Assembly (NCBI GenBank): GCA_963969285.1
Contig: OZ017739.1
Span: 265,389,188 to 265,453,187, forward strand
DNA length: 64,000 nucleotides
Direction of reading: 5' to 3'
Origin: Odontomyia ornata
Lineage: Eukaryota > Arthropoda > Insecta > Diptera > Stratiomyidae
Shown here: positions 11,938 to 23,464 of the stretch, one piece after another
Numbering within the stretch: the first letter of the stretch is position 1
How the letters are laid out: each line of letters opens with the position of its first letter
Notes under the pieces: generated by a model
Seen by the model: the letters and a program-made list of their open reading frames with translations, nothing else
What the model was told of the DNA's origin: nothing
Databases searched by the model: none
Program-made: the position numbers and the translations under genes

Positions 11938-12645
11938 TGAAAACACGGTCTTTTCATTTTCTTCGACCTGACCGGGTATAGGACCCGCATCGATGGTAGG
12001 CACCTCCGCTAATATGGGCTAGCCGTCAGGCACGCTCTTCCTTTTCCTTTGTTAACAGAGGCTCTTGCCGGGTAGAGTGGCCTCCCGCTCGCGTGCCCAT
12101 TTATGATAAAGGGTTATGTGATTTCATTACATAACGCTATAGCATAAATCGGTTACGTTTGTATTCTTCATTTGAGGGAAAGACTCATACAAAGTCCTAT
12201 TGTATGAGTTTTTCACTCAAATGGGAAATATATGGCCACGTCTACGTTTGGATCTTGATCCGGTTGGGAGGGTGCGAGGGGGCACCACCTCCATCTGAAT
12301 GCCTCACTCTTATTTGTGGGCCATAAGAAACGTCGGTAACGACGAAGTCCTCTTAAGTCCGTCTGTCTTCCCCAGTTCCAGTTTGGCATCTGCGTCACCA
12401 ATTTCTGGTACTTAGTTGGTTACCTCCTTTTCGATTTCGGTCGACCTTTGTTTGACCCCAGAAATTCGCGGATGTGAAATTCTCTTGTAGTGGGTCCTTG
12501 GGCTGGGGGAAAGAACCCGCCCCACGATACCGCAACGCTAGCCTGCCAGCGCATTCACGCGTCCCCAGACAAGGCCAATCTCAGCGGATCTTGCCATCCT
12601 CTTTCACCGACGCAGCAGACCATCGCTGCAGTCCTTTACGGACAC
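11938..12645 (+). mobile_element. Partial Ty3/gypsy LTR (R-U5 part), element-B family
   Basis: Aligns in plus orientation with 45270-45980. Shared blocks are CTGACCGGGTATAGGAC, the two hairpins (12099-12149 and 12169-12223), the GGTTGGGAGGGTGCGAGG block, ACCCGCCCCACGA, GCTAGCCTGCCAGCGCATTC, and CATCGCTGCAGTCC. It stops at about 12645, without the terminal TTCACTACA, at an abrupt junction with minus-strand integrase sequence. The LTR and the interior beside it therefore point in opposite directions. Confidence 0.8.
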
Positions 12646-15600
12646 ATTTTAATTGCCGCAGTAGCTTGTATGGCTGCCCGTGGCCGATCATGTACTGTCC
12701 GAATACGGGAAATTAAGGAGAATCGCCCGTGGCAGAATATGATAACAAGATCGCAGTGCGCACGTGAGGGTGCAATTCAGACGTTCCGATGCATTAGATT
12801 GGGGGGAGTACACGGATGTCAGTTGGTGTTCGACCCCATACTCTTCGAGTAGACCCTTAAACTGGCGAGAACGGAATTGAAGTCCGTTATCCGAGTAAAG
12901 GCTTTCTGGCACATCCAACACGTGGAACACCCGATTCTAAGAATTTCACGATAGGTGGAGTCGTGAACTTTCGAATGGACTCCACCAGTGGGAACTTAGA
13001 TAGCGGGTCTAGTACGACGATAGCACCAACGTATCCCATAGATGACCTGGGATACGAATCAAGCAAATCTAAATGCAGACGTTAAAATACGCGCCTCGGA
13101 ACGTTGAGTTGGCCCATTGGAGGTCGAAGAGGCTGGTTGGGAGCTTTAGTGCTTTTACAGGTTTCACAGGCGGCTACATACTCCTTGCCCTGCGATGACA
13201 TTTTAGGCCAAAAGAAGTATTTCTTAAGACACCGAAGCGTTGGACAGTAGCCGCCGTGAGCATTAAGAGGATGATCCTGTGCACGGAGGATCAGATTATG
13301 CATCATATCCTCTGGCACCCAAAGCTTCCAAAACTCTTCTTCCTGCAACGAGTCACCGGTTGCATACTCATTTCGTCGGTATATATAGCCATCGACCACT
13401 TTCAAATCAGGCAACTGTGTTTTTTGAGTCTCAATGGTTTGCCGTAACTTTTGGTAGCTATCCGATTTGCAGTGTGGGCTGTCCAACTCTATTTCGATAG
13501 GACTAACGTCGTTCACTGCTATTTCTGCTCCCTCTGGTGAAATTAATTCTGAGAGTATTGGGCACGATGTTCTGTGTTTCCCTTCCTGTGTTTGATAATA
13601 AACTTTAAACCTTGCAGTTTAAGAGCCCATCGGGCCAAGTGTCCGTGTGGGTTAGCTTGGTTCATCAGCCATTGTAGCGAAGCGTGGTCGGTGATGATCT
13701 CGAACGAATGGCCTTCAACGATCGAAACTTCTTGATAGCCATCACCGCTAGTAGACATTCCTGCTTGGACACGGTGTAGTTTCTCTGGGCCGAGTTCAAC
13801 TTACTTGACATGGAGGCTATGGGCGCTTCTTCCCCATCTTCAATTAGTTACACTAGCACCGCCCCGACTCCATGTTGACTTGCGTCACAATGAATAGAGA
13901 AGGGCTTGGTGAAGTCAGGGCTGTGCAACACCGGTGCATATGCCAAAGCTACTTTAAGCTCTTCGAATGCTTTTCGGCTGAGCTCGGACCAGACGAACTT
14001 ACCCTTGTGCAGCATATCTGACAGGGGTGCTGAAACTGTCGCATAGTTTCGAACGAAACTTCTATACCATCCGCATACTCCCAAGAAACGTCGTGGCTGC
14101 TTAACAGTTTTCTGAAAAGGAATTCGTCAATTGCTCGAGTCTTGTCTGGGTCGGATGGATGATGTGTCCTAGGTACCGGATTTCGGTCTGGACGAGTTTG
14201 CTCTTCTGAATATTGATCGTGAGCCCCGCCTTACGAATACATAAGGCTACTTCTTGAAGCAGTAAAAGATTTTGGTCGAACGTTTCTGTGATGAGTAGGA
14301 GATCATTCAAATACACAAACACTTGGAGTCTCAGGTGAGGTGAATTACCTTGTTCATTAGCCTAGTCATCGTTTGCGGTGCGTTGCCCAGAGCATCTAAT
14401 AAATAGCAGCTGCAATTAGAGCAAATTTTATTTCTTACGGTACTTATGGAGTAGGGAGAATTGGACTAAAAGCGCATATGTATGGTAAACAAAAACTTCA
14501 ATTTGCAAGCAATTGAACCAATATATGGTAAACTTTAATCCATCTTTTACATGTTTATTTGCCTCTCTTTTCAATTTAACAGCTCCTCAATTGAAGGTGC
14601 TAATTATCTGCACAGGCCGAAGGGCATCCTGACGAACTGATAGAGTGATCATCCGGGCACTGTGAACGCCGTTTTGTCCCTCGATCCTACAGAAATATGC
14701 CAGAAAGCCTCTTTCAGATCGAGACTTGTAATGTAGTTTGCTTCCGGCAGACATCCTAATATTCCGTCGATGAGTGGGAGAGGGTATACATCTTTGATCG
14801 TCACTGCATTAACTTTTCAGGGATCAAGACGCAACTTCCCTGGTTTTATCACCAAAGTTACCGGGGAGGACCAGGCGCTTTGCGATTCCTCTATAACTCC
14901 CAACTCCAGCATCCTGTCCATTTCAGTACACCAACTTTTCCACAGCCGGCGGGATGGGATAATGTCGTTGCTTTATGGGTTTATTATCGCCGAAACCTAT
15001 GGTGTGCGAAACTAGGCTGGTACGCCCAAGGCCTTCTACCGCATAGGATGGAAAAGCGGCATTGGGTGCTTCTAGGCGTTGTTATTGGCTGAGGGTTAGC
15101 TCGTGTCTGTCTGGCATAGAGTTCATGGATAAGTCTGGTGTTGAGGCGGGGATCCGAGAATATATCCATGGCCAGACCAAATCGCTGGACGAAGTCCACG
15201 CTAAGGTAAACGTTTTGGGTCAGTGAGGCGACGATGTAAAAACGTCTTTTGTTTGACCCCTGAACGGGATGTGGTCAACGTACCCTTAATAGCGTGTTTG
15301 GTGCCATCAGCTGTGCCGATGTCCGAACGCCACGGTTTTACCAAAGTAGGATGTTGATGGAGGTATCTTTGAGCCAAGGCGCGAGCCAAGGCAGCTAATA
15401 CTAGCACCCGTGTCGATCAATGCGACAGCGACTTCGCCCAATACTTTAATTGGGGCGCACGGTCGGGTATCATTCTCGGAAACATCCGATATGTTACATA
15501 CAGATAGGATTTGACGGGAGGTGCGTACTCTCTTACGGAAGCTCCTCCAATGACGAGTTGACCATTTTGTTTTGTGCAAGCGAGAGGTGACCTCTTCTTA

Positions 15601-15870
15601 TGCAAAGATTCGCTCTCGAGCCGCACGGTATTCCTGCACCTGAATGTGATATGGCTTTATTGCACGAGCCAACGGCGGTCTAGCTTCAGTTTTTGGTTGG
15701 CGAGGTGGTCGCTTTACATCGTCTTTGGAGAGGCCTCCGGAAGAGAAGGAGCCTCCGCAGTCATCGGTGTCTTGGCCGGTATAGTGTTGCCATATCTAGT
15801 ATCGCGGTAGGCTGGCAACCTACGGTTGAGGTTTGTAGTACCGCTGGGATGATTGGATACTCACCCGTCC
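12646..15870 (-). pseudogene. Ty3/gypsy pol relic (element-B relative, 'B2')
   Basis: Broken minus-strand frames cover, in order, protease (DTGASISCLGS near 15400), RT, RNase H (HCDASQHGVGAVLV near 13850-13900; TDHASLQWLMN near 13700), and integrase with its zinc-binding region (LNAHGGYCPTLRCLKKYFFW) and core (near 12688-12930, ending at ASERLNCT). Many frameshifts and stops are present. About 210 bp of foreign sequence (about 14395-14610) splits the RT at the PFGLCNAPQTM motif. The integrase C-terminus is truncated at the LTR junction. Protein sequence is close to element B. Confidence 0.88.
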
Positions 15871-16735
15871 GTTTTTTGAGATGGCGCAATTAAGACAATC
15901 TGAGGAGTAAAAATTTGGTTTGTCGTAGCCGTAGCAGAAAACCGTGCGCAGTTCCAGCAGGTCGTGAGGCTCCCCACCGCGGCTACCGCAAACTCGTCTG
16001 GCTCCTCGGTGGTGTTTTCCAAGTCGGAAATAATTACTTCATGTGCAACTTCCGAAATCCTGCGTCGCGGACCAAGTCTTGTCACAATGTACGGTCGTTC
16101 CCGCAAGTCCTCAACTCCTTCCAGTCTGCTGACGACTTGCAAAAGCGAAGCCATGTCCTGCGGGTCTGAGTTCGTAACGTGAGGGCGAAGCTCAGGCCGT
16201 AACTCAATGGCTCTGTCAGTCGGCCATAAAATGTCAGCTCTAAGTGTGCTGAACGATTCATCCGGTCGTTGCCATCTGACTTGGATTTTATCGAGTATCC
16301 TGACATCCATATTGACGGTAGGATACTCTATGCACAATACCTCCTTCAACCGTGACCAGTGCTGAAGTGGAGGAGTGGCATATATGCGCCAGTAAGTCTC
16401 GAGCTCTGACCCTTGCAACAACAGCGGCAGGTAGCCGCCCAGCGCCGTGCGGTCACCCGCCAACATCTGATCAATCAATGACTTCACCCGAGCAATGAAG
16501 TCCTCTACTGTGATGGAATGTGGTTCCCCACTAAAGTGGAGATTCTAAACTTGTATGATGTCGGGGATTTGAGTCGGCTTCAACCTACATGGGAGGTTTT
16601 GAAATCCGCTTTGCTCCGGAGGAGCCACCGGACCAATTGTCGGCGGTTGGACCTGGCTGAGATGCGATTGGTATACCGGGATCACCGGGTTCATCAAGAA
16701 ACTGGGCCCGTTTCGCCCTAAGCCCTAAGTACATA
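15861..16735 (-). pseudogene. Ty3/gypsy gag relic of B2, without ZAD
   Basis: The main open stretch (16487-15861) is the capsid-like Gag body (GYLPLLLQGSELETYWRIYA, then RWQRPDESF), closely related to element B. Upstream to about 16735 the frame, with a stop, matches the Gag linker of B around PPTIGPVAP. Then similarity ends: no ZAD coding sequence is present between the leader motif (16798-16820) and this linker. The zinc-knuckle end is partly preserved (TTCWNC, and CLNC in another frame). The A AAA AAC slippery site is preserved (minus strand of 15871-15877). Confidence 0.8.
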
Positions 16736-17352
16736 TATAACCATAATTTAAATTATTAAAATAAAAATCAAACAGATTATAATTTTTAATTAAATATAGT
16801 AGCCGAAAGTGGCGAGCTATTCGTGAGAACCTCAACAAAAACAAAAAAAAAATTGTATGTATCATAAAAAACTCGGTCTTCTCATCCTTCAAACTTCTCG
16901 CAGGCATATTCGGGTTCGGAAATTGTCTCTTGTTCGCTTGCGTTAACCAAGAATAGTTTATCGGCCCAGGGTTGATTCCGATCCACAAGCAGCACGTGTC
17001 TTATCAAAGATGGTCACGGACTAGCTAAGCAGCCAATCACGTGAAATTAAAATTCATGTACTGGAAGACACTAAGGCACCGCTTGGTTTGGGGTTCAGAT
17101 CAAAACCCTTCGCAAAAGACGTTATGCAACAACTTCCGAATACATACAGGGACTCTAATATCATTTGGCATTGCCAATTTATAAATCAAAAGCAATTCAA
17201 AACGGTATTGATGTCCGAAGACAACGTTTAGTGCAATATCCTTCAGTAGTTACCTACCCGCCAAAAATCTGGGCACCTAGTAGGGTGACCTGCGTCAGGC
17301 TTTCGACTGTTAATACAGCCGCGCTTTTTGGGTCCCAAGTTGCGTACCATTA
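16736..17352 (-). other. Leader of B2 with degenerate primer-binding site
   Basis: On the minus strand this matches the untranslated leader of element B: the block spelling GGCGAGCTAT here (shared leader motif, 16798-16820), then blocks matching B at 46310-46490 in reverse order. Near 17318-17340 lies a decayed primer-binding site reading TGGTACGCAACTTGGGACCC in minus orientation, compared with TGGCGCCCAGCGTGGGGCCC in B. An intact LTR does not follow it. Confidence 0.65.
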
Positions 17353-17424
17353 AAAATTTAACATAAATCTAAAACATTTTGTTTGGATTTACAGGAAAAA
17401 TTCAAATAATGTATTTTATTTATG

Positions 17425-17576
17425 GGAAAATTTTTTGTAGTGGGCCATTGTGCTTGGGAAAAATAACCCGCCCCACGACACCGTGACGCTAGCCTACAAG
17501 CGAATTCATGCTTCCTCAGACAAGGCTAATTCCGGCGAGCACTAAGACTATCGCTGCAGTCCACAAAAACACTACA
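17425..17576 (+). mobile_element. LTR 3'-end fragment (element-B family)
   Basis: Matches the last ~170 bp of the B-family LTR in plus orientation: TTTTTTGTAGTGGGCC, AACCCGCCCCACGACACC, CTATCGCTGCAGTCC, ending CACTACA. It lies at the 5' side of the minus-strand B2 interior, so both flanking LTR remnants are inverted relative to that interior. Confidence 0.7.
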
Positions 17577-17654
17577 AAGTACTACTATAAATATTTCAAT
17601 ATATCTCTAAGCTAATGTAATTATGCAGCCATATTCTTAATAAATACGTTTGCT

Positions 17655-18375
17655 TTTTTTGCTTCAGCACTACAGCCCCTTTCGGGCCTTCGCTTAGAGA
17701 TAGTTAGAGTATCTCATTATCTTAATAGAATGTATCGGTACTCCACAAGGTGATATGATATGGTAAACCAGCAATTATAACTAAACGGGCTTATAGTCCC
17801 TCCGAAGAATCACTCGAACTAAATCTCGTTGTCGTTAACATCTTATAATGTTATGTATTTGTACTTAATCTATAAATTCATGAAAAGCATTAATTTAAAC
17901 TAATTTAAATAACCTAACAATATACCTACCTAATCTATACTTTAAACCTTACAAATCATCACCTAAATTGAACTTTTTAAAAAAATCAATCTAAAAAAAC
18001 GACAGAAAATTTTGTTTTTATGTTTTACCATCTAGCCACCAATGTCGAGATAACTGACTCTGAACACCACTAACTTCAACAAACCCTGTAACAGAATATC
18101 TCCATCGCAAATGTTGAACTCTGGCATAAAAAATTTGGAGGATATTCGTCTTCTTCTTGGTGGCCGCCTATCTACATGATATACAATATAATCGGCACAC
18201 CGTCCGCATCAAAAACATATCGATTCTTATTTAAATACACAAACGCTTTAGGAAAAAAGAAGCCACTTGTGGGACATGTCTCAATGTACCCGTCAGTAAG
18301 GTGGAATGGCTGCGAAATACTGGGATTTTCGCACACAGTTACAGAGAATCCAATGTGATTTGGAACTAGCCTCAA
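17655..18375 (-). pseudogene. Jockey-like LINE 3' end
   Basis: Minus-strand ORF2 C-terminus (SISQPFHLTDGYIETC, then AFVYLNKNRYVFDADGVPII) is related to the end of the LINE at 22086-42317. It is followed by a 3' UTR ending near 17655 in a short hairpin block (AGCCCCTTTCGGGCC), as in the other copy at about 22105. It is 5'-truncated. Confidence 0.8.
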
Positions 18376-19555
18376 TATGAATGTATCGACTCTCGGTACC
18401 CTTGCGGCTTACTTCGTGGGGTGTAGCGGGAGGGGAAATGCACTAAAATTGCGCTCGCTATTGGACACCCTTGAACCAAAAAATTTGAAAAAAAATTATG
18501 GTAGTAGTTCTTTATGAGTACAAGGCCAAAAAATACCCCGCAGGTCAAAATTCGATCAAGTTTTTTAATAATAGTGCATTATTAACAAAAGTTCTTGAAA
18601 ATCAAAAAGGGCCATTACATTTGGCAAAAACTCATGCTTACGTTTCTTGGTAGCAGGTATACGTTTTCTGACAATTTCACAACTATTGAGCCATAAACAA
18701 GATTTACAGTCGATTAAATATTTAACAATTACAGCAACAACACATGATACTGGGGAAATGTAAGTTTGCAGCGGACCTAAACGTTGAAGAAATGTAGAAA
18801 TTTTGAACATTTGACATTGACATTTTAAAAATGGTCTGTAACATTAATATGTTATCATGACTACTCAAACAATGAGGTCAACACTGAAAGCAAAAATTCG
18901 ACGAATTTAAATACATAATCAAGTGTTAGTTTTTTGAACTCTATTTATGCTGTACTCGTATATGAGTCAAGTTTTGATATTCAGATGTTGTTTGAGTTAC
19001 AAACTCTACTCTACTATACTACTCTACTGTTTTTCGACTTGTTTTCTGATTATTATTAGTATTTATTTGTGATTTGGTTACGCTCATCATTGTTAGGTTG
19101 TTTTATAAATCAGTAGTATGTTAGTGATTAGTAATAGGGTTAAAAATATATAGGCAATTTGTTAGGGTTTTTTTCCAATTGCTAAAAGTTAATAGTGATC
19201 ATGAGCTATAGATTTAAGTGTGAACACATTAGCAGTGAATAGCTTAAATATTAGGAATACTGTTGTGTAATAACATTAGCTTAGGGATATTGTTATATAT
19301 ACAACATTTATAGTAGTTTAGTATCATTTATATTTAAATTAATAGATTTAGGATAAAACACTTTAGATAAAAGTAAAAATAAAAGTTTTGCTTTTCATAT
19401 TATATGTGATTTTCTAATGGTTTACCCATTGTTATACCTGTACTACTTTTACAATAAATAGTCATCTTCATGTAACATTAAATTTAGAGTGCGCTTGAGG
19501 CCAGTAAGGTTTTCTATTAATTTATATGTTTAAATTCGATCAAGTGATGTGAATC
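18376..19555. other. Unclassified intronic sequence
   Basis: AT-rich. One minus-strand open frame (18565-18810, 81 aa) has a protein-like composition with several Cys and hydrophobic residues, but I do not recognise it. It could be a transposase fragment. Nothing else is supported. Confidence 0.35.
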
Positions 19556-19900
19556 GACATCTTCATTTTGAAACCACTTCGCAATCATATCGCAAAGTCT
19601 GTAACTATCCACAGAAACCCCTGTGTTTCGCAGCCTTTCCACCCTTCGAACGGATACATTGAAAGTTGTTTCACTACTGTTGTCATTTCTCCAGAAACAT
19701 TCGTGTATTTGGACATGAATCGGTATGTGTTTAAGAGATAAGTTTTAAGGATTAGGTTAGGTATATTGTGATAGAATTATATTAGGATAAGATGTAGTGT
19801 TTGATTGAATTGTACTAGAATTAGGTTAAAATATATTTCAATATAAGCTTTCAGTATTTTGTTATATTTTTTGTACACAACGTTATTTTTTAATAGAGTT
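19556..19900 (+). pseudogene. LINE 3' end relic, plus strand
   Basis: Translation gives a diverged ORF2 C-terminus (FVYLDMNRYVFKR then stop). The following 3' UTR matches the reverse complement of 22400-22520 (blocks such as TTAGGTTAGG-ATATTGTGATAGAATT). It is a third, older copy of the same LINE family's tail. Confidence 0.7.
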
Positions 19901-20746
19901 GATTGGCTTTTGCTTCCTTTTTCGAACTAATTGATGATACTTAGGGATTTTCATGTGATAACATTTGATATTGTGTTTTTTGTCTAATTTTTTTGATTGA
20001 ATATTTTTTAAATTTAGAGTGTCATGTACGCCATTGAGTTTTTGAGTACTATAATGCCTTAAAACTTTCTTTATGCTTTTATAAAATTAACAACGATTGA
20101 ATCAATAAAGCGCATTTGAATTTATGTTTAAATTCACTTTGTTTGTTTGTGAAATGTTAAGGTTGTATCAACGCCTGCTTATTCAGACCCAGAAGGAAAG
20201 GGATTAATTTACATGACGTCGCTAGAAACTGTCAACAGCTGTTCAATTGGTCTTGAAGAACAGCTCAATAAGTCTAAATTCAATAAAGCATATTCGGACA
20301 TTCATTCGTTGTACATATTTCACTTATGCTCGTTTTTACTGTATTTACAAAAAGTTTCTTTTGGCTCCTTTATCTGATTCTGAAGTTTTTGTTTCATATG
20401 ATGGGTTTTCACAAAACTTGATGATTTTTTTAGTTAAGTTGAATTAACAATTTAGCTGCAAGTGTATTGCCCATTTTAATTTTCTTCATTATTTCCACAG
20501 TTATATAAATAGCAATTAGTATTTGTAGCTTTAAAGTCACTTGCACTTGAAAGTATTTGAATAGATTGTGCATAATGTTACACTTCGGATTGCGTTGTGC
20601 CCATAACGTTTGAATTTTTTGAAAATTATTCCTTAAATTACAGAACTCGCTGCAATATTAAATTAAGCATGAACTGGAATTTCAGCAATAGCTACGATTA
20701 TTATAATTTTATAATGGCAATAACCTAATTATAATACCCATTTCAG
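19901..20746. other. Intron end, no element recognised
   Basis: AT-rich sequence leading to the TTLL3-like acceptor at 20745-20746. No gene or element is recognised. Confidence 0.4.
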
Positions 20747-21564
20747 AGCGTCCAATGCTTATTTACAATACGAAGTTCGATATTCGCCAGTACTTTTTAA
20801 TAACACATAAAGATGCGGTTCATATTTGGATGTATAAAGACTGTTACCTTCGATTCAGTTCTCAAGAATTCTCGCTGACTGATTTAGGTGAAGCTGTTCA
20901 TCTAACGAACAATTCGATTCAATCTAAATACAGCAATGGCATTCGGGATACGCGGCTACCAAAAGAAAATATGTGGTCGTTAAAAGACTTCTTGCAATAC
21001 CTTGTGCAAATCGACAGAGGCTACATTTGGGCTAATCGAATATATCCGAAAATGAAAGAAAACATTATTTCAGTAATTCTAACTAGTCTTGAAACAATGG
21101 AAATAATCCCAAACACATTTGAACTTTACGGATGCGATTTCATGATTACGAGTAATTATGATCCTATATTAGTAGAAATCAACGCAACACCCGATATGAG
21201 TCCGTCAACATCGATAACGGCAAATGTATGTCCTAAATCATTAGAGGATACAGTGAAAGTTGTTGTTGATTTGCCTCAAAATGCCGCTTCTCCAACTGGT
21301 GATTTTGAACTGATTTATTCGATTCCATATACCAAGAGACCAAATTACGCCCAAGGACTCGTGGTACAAGGAAAAGGGCTAAAACTTTTAACATTACGGA
21401 AATCTCTTAGTGACAAAAATCAGATCAACATTATTGATTCTAAAGAAATAAGGAAAATTAGATCGCAAACATCACGTCAGAAAAAGCGCTCAGGAAAGAA
21501 GAAAATTAGAAGTGAGAAACTTGAAATAAATAGCAGAAGAATAAATATTGTTCAAAATTGCTAA
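20747..21564 (+). CDS. Tubulin glycylase TTLL3-like, 3' exon
   Basis: This exon starts after a CCCATTTCAG acceptor and encodes residues 405-676. It contains the ATP-grasp C-terminal half: FDIRQYFLIT, then HLTNNSIQ, then D535 in ELYGCDFM and the metal-binding pair E548/N550 in LVEINATP. After the catalytic domain comes a basic tail rich in K/R/S (about 630-676) with no recognised fold. With the 5' exon the protein is about 676 aa, near the size of insect TTLL3B-type proteins. The catalytic acidic residues are kept although the glycine loop in exon 1 is altered, so activity is uncertain. The reading frame is intact, suggesting selection has maintained the gene despite the TE-filled intron. Confidence 0.9.
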
Positions 21565-22085
21565 GTTCAAATGATTTGTACATGTTACTTTGGAATATTG
21601 TCAAAAAGTGTAATTTGAAATTATGGTTCATTGTGCCAATATACTGGATTCACTATTAATGCCTTTTAAACCCATTTTTTGAGGGAATGACCTTTTTTTG
21701 GTTGTGCAAGGTAATTCATAGACAAGAACTAGAAATAACTGCAGCTTTTTGAGGTAAAGATTATTCCATTCGATGCCTTTGCATTGAATCGCTTTTGAAT
21801 GCCAAATCAGAGTAAACATCGTAGCTTCATCGTTGGCCACAATCGAATAACTTGCTCTTCCTCAGGTCAAGCGACAAGGTTTTCTTCAAAACATTCACCG
21901 CGTCGCTGCTTTAACTGTACTTAGAATCTACAAAAAGATTTTCATGTGTAAATAATATCGGTAGGAAGCTGTTGGGCAGCCCCCAATTCAAAATTTCCAC
22001 GAAAGTAAACACTATCTTAGTTAAATTATAATTTTTGTTTGTCACAATTTGCTAAGCCCCCAAAAATGTTCTTCACAATATTCAC
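21565..22085. other. 3' flank of TTLL3-like gene
   Basis: Contains the 3' UTR and flank of the host gene. I found no clear AATAAA near the stop. Short open frames on the minus strand are unrecognised. Confidence 0.4.
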
Positions 22086-22685
22086 TTTATCTCCTTCTTC
22101 GTAGCGCTGAAGCCCCTCTCGGGCTTTTAAAAGTCTAAATCAAAGACAAAAGCGCTTTATTCAATACTAAGTTATAAATTTTAAAAGAATATAAAGCAAA
22201 TTCCAAAAAATAACAAAACGAAAACTTAATTTCCCAAATGGCTCTCTAAATTTATCCGTTATCAGTTAAACACATTTGCTCAAAAAAACCATACCAAATT
22301 CAAATTAATTAAGACTATTACATATTTTATGATTCGATTGGAAAAAAGGACAAACAACCAACACCATTCTAAAATTATTTATAATTTTATCACAACAGTG
22401 AACTTTAATCCTACACCTAATATGTTGTAACCTAATTCTAACAAAATTCAAACAAAAACTTTATCTTATACTAAAAAATTCTATCACAATATTCCTAACC
22501 TAAGCGTTTAACCTCATCTTTTAACCAAATAAAATAAGCAAAACATATACCTTAATTATCCCCAATTTTTAACACAAATAAACAACAACACTAAATGTAG
22601 CAATAATGAGCTGAAACTCAAAAACGAAGTAACGAAAAACACAAAAACAGAAAATAAACACGAATAATTTAGACATTGTCATTCA
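22086..22685 (-). other. LINE 3' UTR with terminal hairpin
   Basis: AT-rich 3' UTR that follows the ORF2 stop near 22715. Toward its end is a perfect 6-bp stem with a 5-nt loop, AAGCCC-CTCTC-GGGCTT in plus orientation near 22111. A related block occurs at the end of the copy at 17655. A conserved 3' hairpin is what LINE RTs commonly recognise; that role is inference. Confidence 0.6.
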
Positions 22686-23464
22686 GCCACCAATACCTAG
22701 ATTGCTACGTCTCAGCTCGACCAGCTTCAACGAATCTAGCAAATGAGTATCTCCATTGGAATTGTTGGTCTCGTGAACTCAAATTCGGAGGATATTTTAT
22801 CTTCTTATCGGTGGCCCGTCAAAGTCAAAAGCGCTTTAGTCAATACTAATGGGTATAAATTTTCAAAGAATATTAAGCAAATTCCAAACAACAATACAAT
22901 ACAATACCCCTAATTTTAAACACAAACAACAATACTAAATGTAGCAATAATGAGCTGAAACTCAAAAACTAAGTAACGAAAAACACAAAAACTGGAAATA
23001 AACTCGAATAATTTAGACATCATTCAGCCACCAATACCTAGATTGCCCCATCTCAGCTCAATCAGCTTCAACGAATCTAGCAAATGAGTATCTCCCTTGG
23101 AATTGTTGGTCTCGTGAACTAAAACTCGGAGGATATTTTATCTTCTTATCCGTGGCCCGTCTATATATGTGATATATGACTGGGACGCCGTCAGAATCAA
23201 AAACATATCGATTCATGTTCAAATACACGAATGCTTCTGGAGGAAAGAAGCCAGTAGCGAGGCAAGTCGCAATATACCCGTCTGTAGGGTGGAAGGGCTG
23301 TGAAATCCAAGGATTTCACAGTCACAGATCTTGCGATATGATTCCGAAGAAGTTTCAATATAAAGATATCGACTCTTGTCACTTGAACAGTTTGATAAAT
23401 TCTTCTATTCGATGTATAATTTTTCCAATCCGTCTCAGGCATTCTTTACAAACCAGTACATGCC
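22686..23464 (-). repeat. Repeated LINE ORF2 tail segments
   Basis: Reading the minus strand, the main ORF2 runs to VEADRVET (about 23465). It then joins, mid-codon context, a second copy of its own C-terminal part starting at ACTGL (matching about 23880 and on). That second copy runs through the end of ORF2 and part of the 3' UTR to about 22823. A third partial copy (22822-22686) again carries the ORF2 end. So the last ~430 bp of ORF2 is present about 2.3 times. Confidence 0.75.

Larger units (their letters stand above)
2297..20746 (+). other. Giant TE-filled intron of the TTLL3-like gene
   Basis: The donor GTAATT at 2297 and the acceptor TTTCAG ending at 20746 bound an intron of 18,450 bp. 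The junction is supported by phase and by restoration of the KYIERP motif across it. The intron is almost entirely mobile-element debris in both orientations, listed separately. Confidence 0.85.
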
